NCBI RefSeq assembly: GCF_040365225.1 | Contig: NZ_AP028055.1 | Location: forward strand, 1,674,001-1,738,000 | Source: Bacteroides sedimenti | GTDB lineage: Bacteria > Bacteroidota > Bacteroidia > Bacteroidales > Bacteroidaceae | Length of the DNA stretch: 64,000 bases | Direction of reading: 5' to 3' | Notes under the pieces: model-generated | Seen by the model: the letters and a program-made list of their open reading frames with translations, nothing else | What the model was told of the DNA's origin: nothing | The model's database searches: none | Program-made: the position numbers and the translations under genes | In this document: positions 53,912 to 62,604 of the stretch, piece after piece | Layout: each line of letters starts with the position of its first letter | Numbering within the stretch: position 1 is the stretch's first letter

Positions 53912-54156
53912 CCAGGAATTCTGTGCCAATCTTTTCAGATTGAAACGCCAAGAGCCCAATTTATCTAAGATACATCTTCGCAGTTCATTGCCATTTTTAA
54001 AATTGAAACTACTGCAAGGAACAACAAAATTAATCATGAACTAGGTGTTCAATGCCCATCTTTTAAAATTCCCCCCCAATCATTATTCAAGAAAGAGCCA
54101 ATAAGAACCACAAACTAATGCCAGTGATTCAATACACATCTTTTAAACCCGAAAAG

Positions 54157-54187
54157 TTTGAAGATAGGCGTAATCTCTTTACTTTTG
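54157..54187 (+). promoter_or_regulatory. Promoter of cutC
   Basis: TTTG (54157-54160), a 19-base spacer, then TACTTTTG (54180-54187): a full match to the Bacteroidota -33/-7 consensus, ending 42 bases before the cutC start. It is the best promoter in the window. Confidence 0.8.
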
Positions 54188-54229
54188 TCTTCCGTCTGTA
54201 GATTACAATAACTAAAAAACAATATAAGA

Positions 54230-54979
54230 ATGAAAGAGGTAAAAATTGAGATATGCACCAATTCCGTGGCCAGCTGTGTGGAAGCGGAAAAGGGCGGAGC
54301 CAAGCGTGTGGAGCTATGCGCCGGCATTCCGGAAGGGGGAACTACCCCATCGAAAGGGACCATCGTGGTAACCAGAGAGCTGATTCAGATTCCTATCCAT
54401 GTGATTATCCGTCCGAGAGGGGGCGACTTCCTATACTCACCCGAAGAGATTCGCGTGATGGAGCACGATATTGAGGTGGCTAAGGAGTGCGGAGCCAACG
54501 GAGTGGTGATTGGCTGCCTGACTCCCGACGGAGAGATTGACCAACGGTTAACGGAACGGTTGATGAAACGGGCCGAGGGGCTGTCGGTAACCTTTCACCG
54601 GGCATTCGATATGTGCGTAGACCCGATGAAGGCTCTGAAAGAACTGATAAACCTGGGTTGCAACCGCATCCTTACTTCGGGACAGATGCCTACTGCGGAA
54701 GCTGGGATTCCTCTGCTGAAGGAGCTGGTGGAGAAGGCGGGCGACCGCATCATCATCCTTCCGGGCTGTGGAATCAACGAAAAGAACATCCTGAAAATAG
54801 CACAGGAAACGGGAGCGAACGAGTTTCATCTTTCAGCCCGCGAAAACATTGCCAGCGGCATGACCTATCGCAATCCGAAAGTCTCCATGGGAGGCACGGT
54901 GCAGGTGGATGAATATGCAGAGCCAAGAACTTCGGCCGAGCGGGTGCGACAGACGTTGAATAGTCTGAATGCCCGGTAA
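54230..54979 (+). CDS. cutC: CutC-family protein (copper homeostasis)
   Basis: A 249-residue TIM-barrel protein of the CutC family. Family features: EICTNSVASCVEAEKGGAKR, LCAGIPEGGTTPSKGTI, IHVIIRPRGGDFLYSPEEI, GANGVVIGCLTPDGEID, VTFHRAFDMCVDPMKALKEL, and GCNRILTSGQMPTAEAGIPL. CutC was linked to copper tolerance in E. coli, but the molecular function is debated. Full length. A strong promoter precedes it, and the nitroreductase gene follows after 56 bases. Confidence 0.92.
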   Translation: MKEVKIEICTNSVASCVEAEKGGAKRVELCAGIPEGGTTPSKGTIVVTRELIQIPIHVIIRPRGGDFLYSPEEIRVMEHDIEVAKECGANGVVIGCLTPDGEIDQRLTERLMKRAEGLSVTFHRAFDMCVDPMKALKELINLGCNRILTSGQMPTAEAGIPLLKELVEKAGDRIIILPGCGINEKNILKIAQETGANEFHLSARENIASGMTYRNPKVSMGGTVQVDEYAEPRTSAERVRQTLNSLNAR

Positions 54980-55035
54980 CGGAAAAGGGATACCCTGAAT
55001 AATCTGGATAAAACAATCAATTAATAACAAATAGT

Positions 55036-55542
55036 ATGAACTTCTTAGAGCTTGCCAAAGAGAGATATTCGGTCAGGATGTTCAGTGACCGACCGATTGA
55101 AGAGGAGAAACTCAACCTGATTCTGGAAGCCGCGAGAGTGGCTCCTACCGCATGCAACAATCAGCCTCAGCGCATCTACGTGATACAAAGTCCGGAAGCG
55201 CGCGAAAAGGTGAAGAAGTGTACCCGATACAGCTTCGACGCTCCATGCATTCTGCTGGTATGTTACAACGAAGAGGAAAGCTGGTACGGAGTAGACAACA
55301 AACTGGGGTGTATTGACGCCACCATAATTGGAACGCATATGATGATGGAGGCTACCGAACTGGGTATTGGTTCTGTGTGGGTAGGCTCTTTTAAGGCGGA
55401 TATCGTAAAAACGGAATTTAATTTGCCGCAACACATTATTCCGGTGGCTCTCTTCCCAATAGGTTATCCTTCGGAGAAAGCCAGACCTGCCGCGCAACAC
55501 ACCAAACGAAAAGAACTGAAGGAGACGGTAAGCTACTTATAG
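55036..55542 (+). CDS. Nitroreductase-family flavoprotein
   Basis: A 168-residue FMN-dependent oxidoreductase of the short nitroreductase type. N-terminal ERYSVRMFSDRPIEEEKLNL and ARVAPTACNNQPQRIYVI carry the flavin-binding Arg-Ser and Asn-Gln-Pro residues. ATEMGLG-type segment EATELGIGSVWVGSF follows, then VALFPIGYPSEKARPAAQHT. It reduces nitro compounds or quinones with NAD(P)H; the physiological substrate is not known. It is the second gene after cutC and ends at a strong terminator. Confidence 0.9.
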   Translation: MNFLELAKERYSVRMFSDRPIEEEKLNLILEAARVAPTACNNQPQRIYVIQSPEAREKVKKCTRYSFDAPCILLVCYNEEESWYGVDNKLGCIDATIIGTHMMMEATELGIGSVWVGSFKADIVKTEFNLPQHIIPVALFPIGYPSEKARPAAQHTKRKELKETVSYL

Positions 55543-55578
55543 TGTTACATCTCCTTATCAAGGAAAGATACTAAATTG

Positions 55579-55618
55579 AAATCGCCCGATTCTGTTATGC
55601 AGAACCGGGCGATTTTTA
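55579..55618. terminator. Bidirectional terminator between nitroreductase and transglutaminase genes
   Basis: AAATCGCCCG plus ATTCTG pairs with CAGAA plus CCGGGCGATTT (about 15 pairs, one bulge), followed by TTTT on the plus strand. It sits between two convergent genes. Confidence 0.9.
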
Positions 55619-55636
55619 TATTCGATTATAGATCTA

Positions 55637-58339
55637 TTATCGTGTACATTGCGATACAGGAGCAGGAGTGCATCCCTTCTCTTCTGTTGGAGCCGCCTGA
55701 ATCTGTCCGATAACCTTCACCAGCTGCTCGCCCATTCCGATGCGATAGCCTTGCGAAGCAAATACCACGCGATTAAAGGTGTCGCCTACAATCACTACCG
55801 GCAGTTCGCCACGGCGGACAACTTCGGTTCCTTCTTTTACCTGACGCAGCACGGAGCCATTCTTATCGATACCGTAAATGATATTGCTGGGGAGGTCACC
55901 GTATCCTTTCGGATTGAAGGCTTTCCACTGCTCTTCGTCCGGGAACAGCACAATGATCTTTTTGCCCCACTCTTCGAGTTGCTTTTTGCAAGCGGCAATG
56001 TCTCTCAACGCATGATTGGTAGGTTCCTGGTTGTTCTGAACCAACGCCACGATAAAGTATCCGCGACCGTTGGCATCCAGCACGCTTTGTTCCTTGCCTG
56101 TTGCCACATTGATAAAGGTTGATTCTGAATTAAAGCTGCCAAGTACCTGAACCTTATCGTTGCTTTCGCGCATTTTTAGCGAAATATCGGTAGTTTTACC
56201 ATCTTCCACAGTGAAGAAACGGAGGTCGCTCAGCACGCTGCCATCGGCCATACGGCTACCGGTTACCATCAGATAATCACCTGCATCCAATTTTAGCGGT
56301 TTGCTAAAGATTTTGCTCCAGGTGCTTTCGTCGTTTTCGTCAAACTCCAGTAAATGAAGTTTTCCATCCTCAATCTTAGAGATGGTGAAATGTTTGTAAT
56401 ACAACGGGTCCTTCAGCGAGCTGATCGGAGCATAAGAGGCAGTTACATATCCGAATGGAGCATTTCCCTTCTCTGCATTTTCGAAATCGACATCCATCCA
56501 TGTGTTATTTTCGTAATACTGCGGTTTGCCTGTCATCAGTTCAACACGAGCCGGAACACCCAGACTACGGAGAACAGCCACGAAGAATACTTTCAGTGAA
56601 CGACTGTCGGCCATGCGAGAGTTCCACACTCCCATTGGCGACATGTACAGTTTGTTTGCGTTCAGGTTGTTGTTTATCTTGATATTCTGACGACACCAAT
56701 CTGCCCACGCTTTCGGATTCTTACGGAATTTAGCCGCCAGTTCCGGAGAAATTACTTTCTGGAATTCCTGCTTGTATGGAGTCAGAAACTCATCGGCTAC
56801 ACGTGGGTTGAGCAGGTAGTTGTTGTAAACATCTCCTGTACCGTCGGCTGTGTAAAGCAGGTGGTCAATCAGCACTTCGGCACGCGTATCACGCAAGTCT
56901 TTTGCCGAGATGGCTTCCAACAGATTCAGCGCCTTTTCACGGTTGGCAGTTGTAGTAGTGAACAGGAATTTTTCAATTTGTCCCCAGTTTCCACGAGATG
57001 CTACAAACAATTTCTTTGCCTTTTCAAAATCAATATTCAGTTTCGCAGCATCTTCCTTGATTCTTGCTTCACTGATAAATGTGGCAACATAGGCGTTGCG
57101 GATAGAATCTTCTTTAGCCAAGCGAATATTATTGGCAGCACGTTGCTCCTTGCTTACCTGAATATCGACAACGCCTTCAGCCGGCGGAACAATGTCGAGC
57201 GGCATCTCCTTCATATCGGGAGCAGCCTTATCCAAAACAAGTGTCAAGGCGTGGTCTTTTCCAACCGAAGCCTTGCGGAAGGTGAACTTACCATCCTTGG
57301 AAACCCATACAATGATATCTCCTTTACCTGAAGTAAGGAAAGATTTGCCATCTTTGTCGCTTACTTTTTTAGCTACAGAGTAGAGTTCTCCGTAGTTGTA
57401 GAGTTTATATTCGACAGTTGCGCCCACTACCGGTTGGTTTTTGCCGTCTACAATCTTAACATCGATCCGGTCGGTTGGAGCATAATTATCAATTACATTA
57501 ATTTCTGTATAATTGGGGGTAACAGTCATGATCTCTTCTTTCCCGTTGTAATGCCCAAATACGTTGGTGTGCATCAGCATACCCCGTTTTGCAGGTGCAT
57601 TAAACCAGGCAACATTCAGTACCGGTTCCGGTTCGCAGGCTCCCAGGAAATACCATTTACCATTGGCCCATGCTTCTACCCAGGCGTGATTATCGTCGGT
57701 GTGTGCCCAACGGGGAGTATAAACCTGACGGGCGGGAATACCTACCGCACGCAATGCAGCAACCAGGAAGGTGGATTCTTCACCGCAACGACCATAAGCT
57801 GTGCAAACGGAAGCCAACGGGGAACTGGTTCTTGAGTCGGAAGGTGTATAAATCACCTTTTCGTGGCACCAGTGGTTCACCTCGAGAATGGCATCGTAAA
57901 GAGAGAGGTTCTTAACCCTGTCTTTCAGTTCGCCATAGAACACCTCGCGCGAATTATCAAGCGCTTCGTTGTTTACACGCAAAGGCAACACAAAATGACG
58001 GAACAGTTGTTCGCTGATCTCTTTACCCCAAGGCATTTCCTTTCTTGCCTGAAAAGAGAGTCTAACACCTTTCAGAAAGAACGTATCGGGGTAATCGGTA
58101 ATGTCTTTGATAGACATGTAGGCATAAAGAAACTTCATTGCCTCTTTTTCCTGCAAAGGGAGCTTGCTGGAAAAGATATTGAACAGTCCACCATGAGGCA
58201 TGGCGGCTTTTTTCTCGGCAAATGCCTTCTCAACCTGCTGGCGATATGAATTATCGCTGATAAAGTGGGTCTGAGCACACAAGGAGCTACTCCACAAAAG
58301 AGTAATTATGCTGAATATCAGCGTATTTATTCTTCTCAT
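55637..58339 (-). CDS. Large secreted transglutaminase-like protein
   Basis: A 900-residue exported protein (signal peptide MRRINTLIFSIITLLWSSSL). A transglutaminase core at about 150-260 has the catalytic Cys in AYGRCGEESTFLVAALRAVG (C185) and His in DDNHAWVEAW (H218). A carboxypeptidase-regulatory-like beta domain follows (about 290-365). A second, similar core at about 565-625 (SRMADSRSLKVFFVAVLRSL, then GVPARVELMTG) has lost the Cys and His. The last 120 residues look thioredoxin-like without a CxxC (IAACKKQLEEWGKKIIVLFP). It may modify or cleave proteins or peptidoglycan peptides in the periplasm; the substrate is unknown. Confidence 0.82.
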   Translation of the reverse strand: MRRINTLIFSIITLLWSSSLCAQTHFISDNSYRQQVEKAFAEKKAAMPHGGLFNIFSSKLPLQEKEAMKFLYAYMSIKDITDYPDTFFLKGVRLSFQARKEMPWGKEISEQLFRHFVLPLRVNNEALDNSREVFYGELKDRVKNLSLYDAILEVNHWCHEKVIYTPSDSRTSSPLASVCTAYGRCGEESTFLVAALRAVGIPARQVYTPRWAHTDDNHAWVEAWANGKWYFLGACEPEPVLNVAWFNAPAKRGMLMHTNVFGHYNGKEEIMTVTPNYTEINVIDNYAPTDRIDVKIVDGKNQPVVGATVEYKLYNYGELYSVAKKVSDKDGKSFLTSGKGDIIVWVSKDGKFTFRKASVGKDHALTLVLDKAAPDMKEMPLDIVPPAEGVVDIQVSKEQRAANNIRLAKEDSIRNAYVATFISEARIKEDAAKLNIDFEKAKKLFVASRGNWGQIEKFLFTTTTANREKALNLLEAISAKDLRDTRAEVLIDHLLYTADGTGDVYNNYLLNPRVADEFLTPYKQEFQKVISPELAAKFRKNPKAWADWCRQNIKINNNLNANKLYMSPMGVWNSRMADSRSLKVFFVAVLRSLGVPARVELMTGKPQYYENNTWMDVDFENAEKGNAPFGYVTASYAPISSLKDPLYYKHFTISKIEDGKLHLLEFDENDESTWSKIFSKPLKLDAGDYLMVTGSRMADGSVLSDLRFFTVEDGKTTDISLKMRESNDKVQVLGSFNSESTFINVATGKEQSVLDANGRGYFIVALVQNNQEPTNHALRDIAACKKQLEEWGKKIIVLFPDEEQWKAFNPKGYGDLPSNIIYGIDKNGSVLRQVKEGTEVVRRGELPVVIVGDTFNRVVFASQGYRIGMGEQLVKVIGQIQAAPTEEKGCTPAPVSQCTR

Positions 58340-58363
58340 ATTAAACTTTTAATTAATTCTTAG

Positions 58364-58371
58364 CAAAGATA
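58364..58371 (-). promoter_or_regulatory. Bacteroidota -7 element for the transglutaminase-like gene
   Basis: TATCTTTG on the minus strand, 24 bases before the start codon. No well-spaced -33 word. Confidence 0.5.
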
Positions 58372-58446
58372 CAGCTAATTTGAAATATGTATGTTTTCCT
58401 ATCAGTAATTTAACATGTTTTTTCCGATAGGATTTTTATAATCAAA

Positions 58447-58566
58447 GTGCGTGACTTGTGCGTGAGCAAAAGAGAAATTAAGCAGAAGTCACGCACCCAC
58501 TAATTAATTAACGATGAATGCATTAACTGTAAAAGTGCGCGACTTGCGTGACTTGTGCTACTTTTT
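58447..58566. repeat. GCGTGACTT repeat cluster, copy B
   Basis: Four copies of the word in the 352-base gap between the transglutaminase-like gene and putA: GCGTGACTT 58449-58457, AAGTCACGC 58486-58494, GCGCGACTT 58537-58545 and GCGTGACTT 58546-58554. Bases 58536-58566 are the exact reverse complement of 53583-53613. Confidence 0.85.
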
Positions 58567-58600
58567 GATATTCTTCTATTGAGGATTTGATGTTCAGAGC

Positions 58601-58637
58601 AAAAAAGAAGGCATCTTTTCGGGACGCCCTCTTCTTC
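58601..58637 (-). terminator. Terminator after putA
   Basis: On the minus strand a GGCGTC/GATGCC core extends through AAGAAGAG/TTCTTTTTT pairs to about 14 pairs, and the 3' arm is itself a T-run. Confidence 0.75.
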
Positions 58638-58691
58638 GTTTCGCTAAGTTTCCGGATTGCAAACTTCTATTCAATCTATCATATTAACCCA

Positions 58692-61600
58692 CTATTCCAT
58701 TATATCGGTGATGCTTCCGTAACGGTGGTACTCAAAAGCAATGCTTTGTTCTTTCAGATAATGAAGCAGCTCCACCCTTCCTTCTATCAGCGGCTTGGAA
58801 GTGGCAATGTATTTACCCAGATGGGCGGCCTGTTTGTACAGCTCGTACGGAAGCCGGCTACTGCAGGTGCGTATCCGTTCGTATTGTTCCATATCATTTA
58901 AAAACTCATCGTCCGACTGAACCTTAATGATACACTCCTTGTCGATTCCTTTCCTAAGAGCTTCCAATTTCGAATCTCCTCCGTTAATGCTCAGTGTGAC
59001 CGGTGTTCCAGCTATATTGGCAGCGGCAATGGCCATAAGCGTATCGCAAAGCTCATCTTCCGGATAGATTCGTAAAGCCATGCTCTTAAGCGGCAGGTAC
59101 CTGAAAATATTCTGCTCGCCCAGCAGCTTGTTAATATCTCGTTCCTGTGAGAATGTATTTGCCATGCTCTTTCGGTAGCTTTCAATGGCTTTTTGGAATC
59201 GGACTGTATTATCCGAGTGAAGAATGGCCGCCAAAGCATTGAATGCTTCAGGAGTTGTTCCTTTCAGCGGTTTCTCGGCAATGTTTATAAAGCACGACAC
59301 ATAATTGGGTCCTCCGGCTTTAATACCGCCTCCAAAGGCCGACCGCTTCATTCCTCCGAAAGGCTGACGGTTGACAATAGCCCCTGTAATGCCTCGGTTG
59401 ATGTAGAGGTTTCCGGCCTCTATGCTGTTCTTCCAGAGAAGCTGTTCGCTTTCGTCCAGACTTTGCAATCCGGAGGTTAACCCATATTCCGAGTTGTTGA
59501 CCAACCGGATTCCATGTTGCAGATTGTCAATGCAAACCACAGCCAGCAGCGGAGCGAACAATTCGGTTGCAAAGGTATAGCTTCCCGGCTTTACTCCCCA
59601 TTTAACGCAAGGTTTCAGAACATACTTCTTTTCGTCCGCAAATTCGGGTTTCACCAGCCACCATTCGCCCTCTTCCAAATGCTCGATGGCATGCAGCAGC
59701 TTTTCATTCTGGTTGGTAATCATCGGACCAACCACATTGCCTCCGTCCCAGATTCCACCTGTATGCAGACTGGTTACGGCATCAATAAGTTTTGCCTTGA
59801 AATCCGGGTCGTGATACACCTCTTTTTCCAGCAGTAGAAGCGAGCAAGCCGAGCATTTTTGTCCGGCATTGCTGAAGGCCGAGGTGATGATGTTCTGGAT
59901 GGCATGGTCTCGGTCTCCGCTGGCGGTAAGGATGATGGCATTCTTGCCACCCGTCTCGGCCGACAACGGGCATACCGGATTGTTTTCCAGCAGACGGAAA
60001 GCCGTATCGGTACCACCAGTAAGAATGATATGCTTGATAGACGGATGCGATGTAAGATAGTTCACCGGCTCATATCCATCAGCACAAAACAGCTGCAATG
60101 CATCTTTCGGCACTCCTGCTTCCCAGAAAAGCCGGGTAAACTGCCATGCAACTGGATAGGCAACCGTGGCTGGCTTTAATATCACCGTATTGCCGCCGGC
60201 TAGCGCTGCCGCCACACCTCCAACCGGAATAGCCAATGGGAAATTCCAGGGCGGTATAACCATGATAATACCTTTGGGTGTGCAGGTTATCGTTTCTAGG
60301 TCGGTGAAATACTGCATGGAGACTGGATAAAAACGGCAAAAATCGATGGCCTCCGACACTTCCACATCGCCTTCTACAAAAGATTTTCCGGTGATGGCAG
60401 CCATACAGCCAATCAAATCGCCGCGGTGGTTACTCAGATTGGTTGCCACCTCGTGTAAAATTCGGTTGCGCTCGTCGGGGGACGTCCTTCGCCAGCCCGA
60501 AACATCTTTTTCGGCAACATCAAGAATCTCCTTCACCTGATCAAGATTGGCAAGAGAGGCTTCACAAACACAGATTTCTCCATTTTGGCTTCTATCGAAA
60601 TAAGCACGTTTCTTTTCGGATGTTAACTCTTTCTTGCCAATCTGCACCGGAATCTGATAAGGCTTATCCTCGGCTGATTTTTTCCAGTTCTTCCTTATTT
60701 CATCGGCCCACAGGCGATTGGGCTTCAAATCGAAATTGGTATCGGGCTCATTGCGGAAAGTATTAAGGCTAGTCTGCGGAATGGCCGGAAGGTTCCTGTT
60801 TTGTGTACGCCGCGATGTGGCACTAATGTGTCCCTTCAGCTGATACGCCTCAAGAAACTGCTCTTGCAGGAACTTCCACTGTTCGCTTTCGGCTCTCAGG
60901 TTAAACGAATAGCTCAGGAAATTGTCCTTGCCGGTATTTTCGTCCAGTCGGCGAACCAGGTACGAAACGGCATTCAAGAAATGCTCATTCTTCACCACCG
61001 GCGTGTAGAGGATAATCTGTCTGCCGAGAGTGCGCATAACGCGGGTAAGATGGTTGGCCATTCCTTCGAGCATTTCAAAGGTAACGTACTCGTCCACCTT
61101 GTTCTTCTGACTGAGCAGATAGGCATAACCAATGGTAAAAAAGTTATGGGAAGCCACACCGATGTGCACCACCTGAGCGTTTTCGGGCTCCAGGGCACGG
61201 TCCAGCAAGCGCAGGTAGTTGGCATCGACCTCTGTCTTGGTGGGATAAATGGGGTTTTCCCATCCTTTCAGGGATGAAATGATGGATTCCATCTGAAGGT
61301 TGGCTCCTTTTACCAGGCGCATCTTGATGGGAGCCCCACCCTCGGCAACCCGTTTCTTTGCAAATTCCAGCAACCTCGACTGGAAATGCCAGGCATCGGG
61401 CAGATAGGCCTGTACAACGATACCCGCCTGGTAGTTCTTAAATTGCGGAAGAGCCAACACCGTTGTAAACACATCGAGTGTCAGTTCTGTATCCTTATAC
61501 TCTTCCATATCGAGATTCACAAATTTAGGAGTACTTTTGCCCCTTTCGTCGATGGATGGGAAGTCGACGGCTTTCTGATAAATGCACGACAGCCGCTCAC

Positions 61601-62195
61601 ATAAATCTATTTTATTCTGTTCGTAGTTGAGCGGATTTATCTGTGCATAAATACCTGATATTTTGATGGAAATGTAGTTAATCTGAGGATCTTCCAACGC
61701 TTCCAGATAGTGGAAGTAACGGTGATTGGCTTCCGCATCTCCCAAAACCACCTCTCCTAGCAGATTGACATTCTGCCCTATCTTTTCTTCCCGGCGCTGT
61801 CTTAGATGTCGCTTCAGCAACAAAGGAGCTTCGTTGATAATTACTTTGGAGGTATCGGAGCGTAAGCGTCTCTTAAAGATGGGAACGGCAATAAAATCGA
61901 ACCAGTAGCCGAATGCAGAAAACAGTTTAATCAACACCTTGTCGGCAAAACCAAAAAACTCAGGCACTCCGTAGCGGTCTAACAGCACTTTCATGCGATG
62001 CGCCAGCTTCTTGTTATTGCGTATCTGCGACGATTCGTCGAGCAGCTTCGAGAGCAGAATCTTATCACCTGGTTTCTGAACCAGAATTGCGTATTTCTGT
62101 TGTTCCTTACGCTCTTCGTTAGTGATCTCTCTTTCTGATTGTGCCAGAAATTGCTTTGCCCATTCAAGAACTTCTGAAATGCTCACTTTTTCCAT
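58692..62195 (-). CDS. putA: Bifunctional proline dehydrogenase / glutamate-semialdehyde dehydrogenase
   Basis: A 1167-residue PutA that oxidises proline to P5C (FAD) and then to glutamate (NAD+). The proline dehydrogenase barrel is at about 85-470 (YISIKISGIYAQINPLNYEQ, IKMRLVKGANLQMES, HIGVASHNFFTIGYAYLLSQ). The aldehyde dehydrogenase is at about 540-1010, with VIPPWNFPLAIPVGGVAAAL, E747 in AETGGKNAIILT and nucleophile C781 in GQKCSACSLLLLE. There is no N-terminal ribbon-helix-helix domain, so it should not act as its own repressor. The C-terminal 150 residues are an extra domain. It is single in its operon and has a downstream terminator. Confidence 0.93.
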   Translation of the reverse strand: MEKVSISEVLEWAKQFLAQSEREITNEERKEQQKYAILVQKPGDKILLSKLLDESSQIRNNKKLAHRMKVLLDRYGVPEFFGFADKVLIKLFSAFGYWFDFIAVPIFKRRLRSDTSKVIINEAPLLLKRHLRQRREEKIGQNVNLLGEVVLGDAEANHRYFHYLEALEDPQINYISIKISGIYAQINPLNYEQNKIDLCERLSCIYQKAVDFPSIDERGKSTPKFVNLDMEEYKDTELTLDVFTTVLALPQFKNYQAGIVVQAYLPDAWHFQSRLLEFAKKRVAEGGAPIKMRLVKGANLQMESIISSLKGWENPIYPTKTEVDANYLRLLDRALEPENAQVVHIGVASHNFFTIGYAYLLSQKNKVDEYVTFEMLEGMANHLTRVMRTLGRQIILYTPVVKNEHFLNAVSYLVRRLDENTGKDNFLSYSFNLRAESEQWKFLQEQFLEAYQLKGHISATSRRTQNRNLPAIPQTSLNTFRNEPDTNFDLKPNRLWADEIRKNWKKSAEDKPYQIPVQIGKKELTSEKKRAYFDRSQNGEICVCEASLANLDQVKEILDVAEKDVSGWRRTSPDERNRILHEVATNLSNHRGDLIGCMAAITGKSFVEGDVEVSEAIDFCRFYPVSMQYFTDLETITCTPKGIIMVIPPWNFPLAIPVGGVAAALAGGNTVILKPATVAYPVAWQFTRLFWEAGVPKDALQLFCADGYEPVNYLTSHPSIKHIILTGGTDTAFRLLENNPVCPLSAETGGKNAIILTASGDRDHAIQNIITSAFSNAGQKCSACSLLLLEKEVYHDPDFKAKLIDAVTSLHTGGIWDGGNVVGPMITNQNEKLLHAIEHLEEGEWWLVKPEFADEKKYVLKPCVKWGVKPGSYTFATELFAPLLAVVCIDNLQHGIRLVNNSEYGLTSGLQSLDESEQLLWKNSIEAGNLYINRGITGAIVNRQPFGGMKRSAFGGGIKAGGPNYVSCFINIAEKPLKGTTPEAFNALAAILHSDNTVRFQKAIESYRKSMANTFSQERDINKLLGEQNIFRYLPLKSMALRIYPEDELCDTLMAIAAANIAGTPVTLSINGGDSKLEALRKGIDKECIIKVQSDDEFLNDMEQYERIRTCSSRLPYELYKQAAHLGKYIATSKPLIEGRVELLHYLKEQSIAFEYHRYGSITDIME

Positions 62196-62604
62196 AAATT
62201 TAAGATTAAGAAGTTGAACGCAATATAGAAAAAAAGATTGAAAATGAGTGAAGTAGAGGTGGGAATTTGCAAGAAATCGGTTTAATTTTTGATTGCAAAC
62301 ACTTGATGTATCAGATCTTAGAAGAGCCTATACACTATAGATGATATACTACTAGATGAATTAAAGTCGATAAAAATCCTGAAAATTACCGACATTATTT
62401 ATTAATGAGAGAAAGTCTGTCTAAGTGGTCTGAAAGACTGCGAAACAGTTTAATGCATTATTGAACAATTTTATTTAGACAGAAAAACTATTTTTTCGTA
62501 TCTGGAATTAAGAGCTTCTTCAGTTAATTATTTGGATAATAAATTCATAAGTTGTAACTTCGTGTAAAGAGCTATGCAAAAGCTATAACCTAAAAAATGG
62601 CCTC
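62196..62604. other. Intergenic region between putA and a lipoprotein gene
   Basis: 409 AT-rich bases between two divergent genes. Apart from the promoter at 62531-62562, nothing recognisable was seen. A short imperfect hairpin AGTCT...AGACT lies near 62413-62437. No coding potential was found. Confidence 0.45.
62531..62562 (+). promoter_or_regulatory. Promoter for the 62605 lipoprotein gene
   Basis: TTTG (62531-62534), a 20-base spacer, then TAACTTCG (62555-62562), one base off the -7 consensus TAnnTTTG, about 40 bases before the start codon. Confidence 0.5.

Larger units (their letters stand above)
53374..54156. other. Long intergenic region with two repeat clusters
   Basis: About 850 bases without a supportable gene separate the DUF922-like gene and cutC. 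They hold the GTGACTT repeat cluster (53583-53697), the ACACCCGGG cluster (53829-53911), and further down two imperfect copies of TTCAAT-GCCCATCTTTTAAA (near 54048 and 54128), one of which runs up to the cutC promoter. Confidence 0.6.

Noticed and set aside
53823..54044. Open frame of 73 codons reading through the ACACCCGGG cluster
   Set aside because: The codons are produced by the repeat itself (RGVYTRV-type runs), and there is no ribosome site or known protein pattern.
58700..62195. Several open frames of 60-160 codons on the plus strand across putA
   Set aside because: They mirror the high-GC coding strand of putA, have no ribosome site or family likeness, and putA is intact over its whole length.
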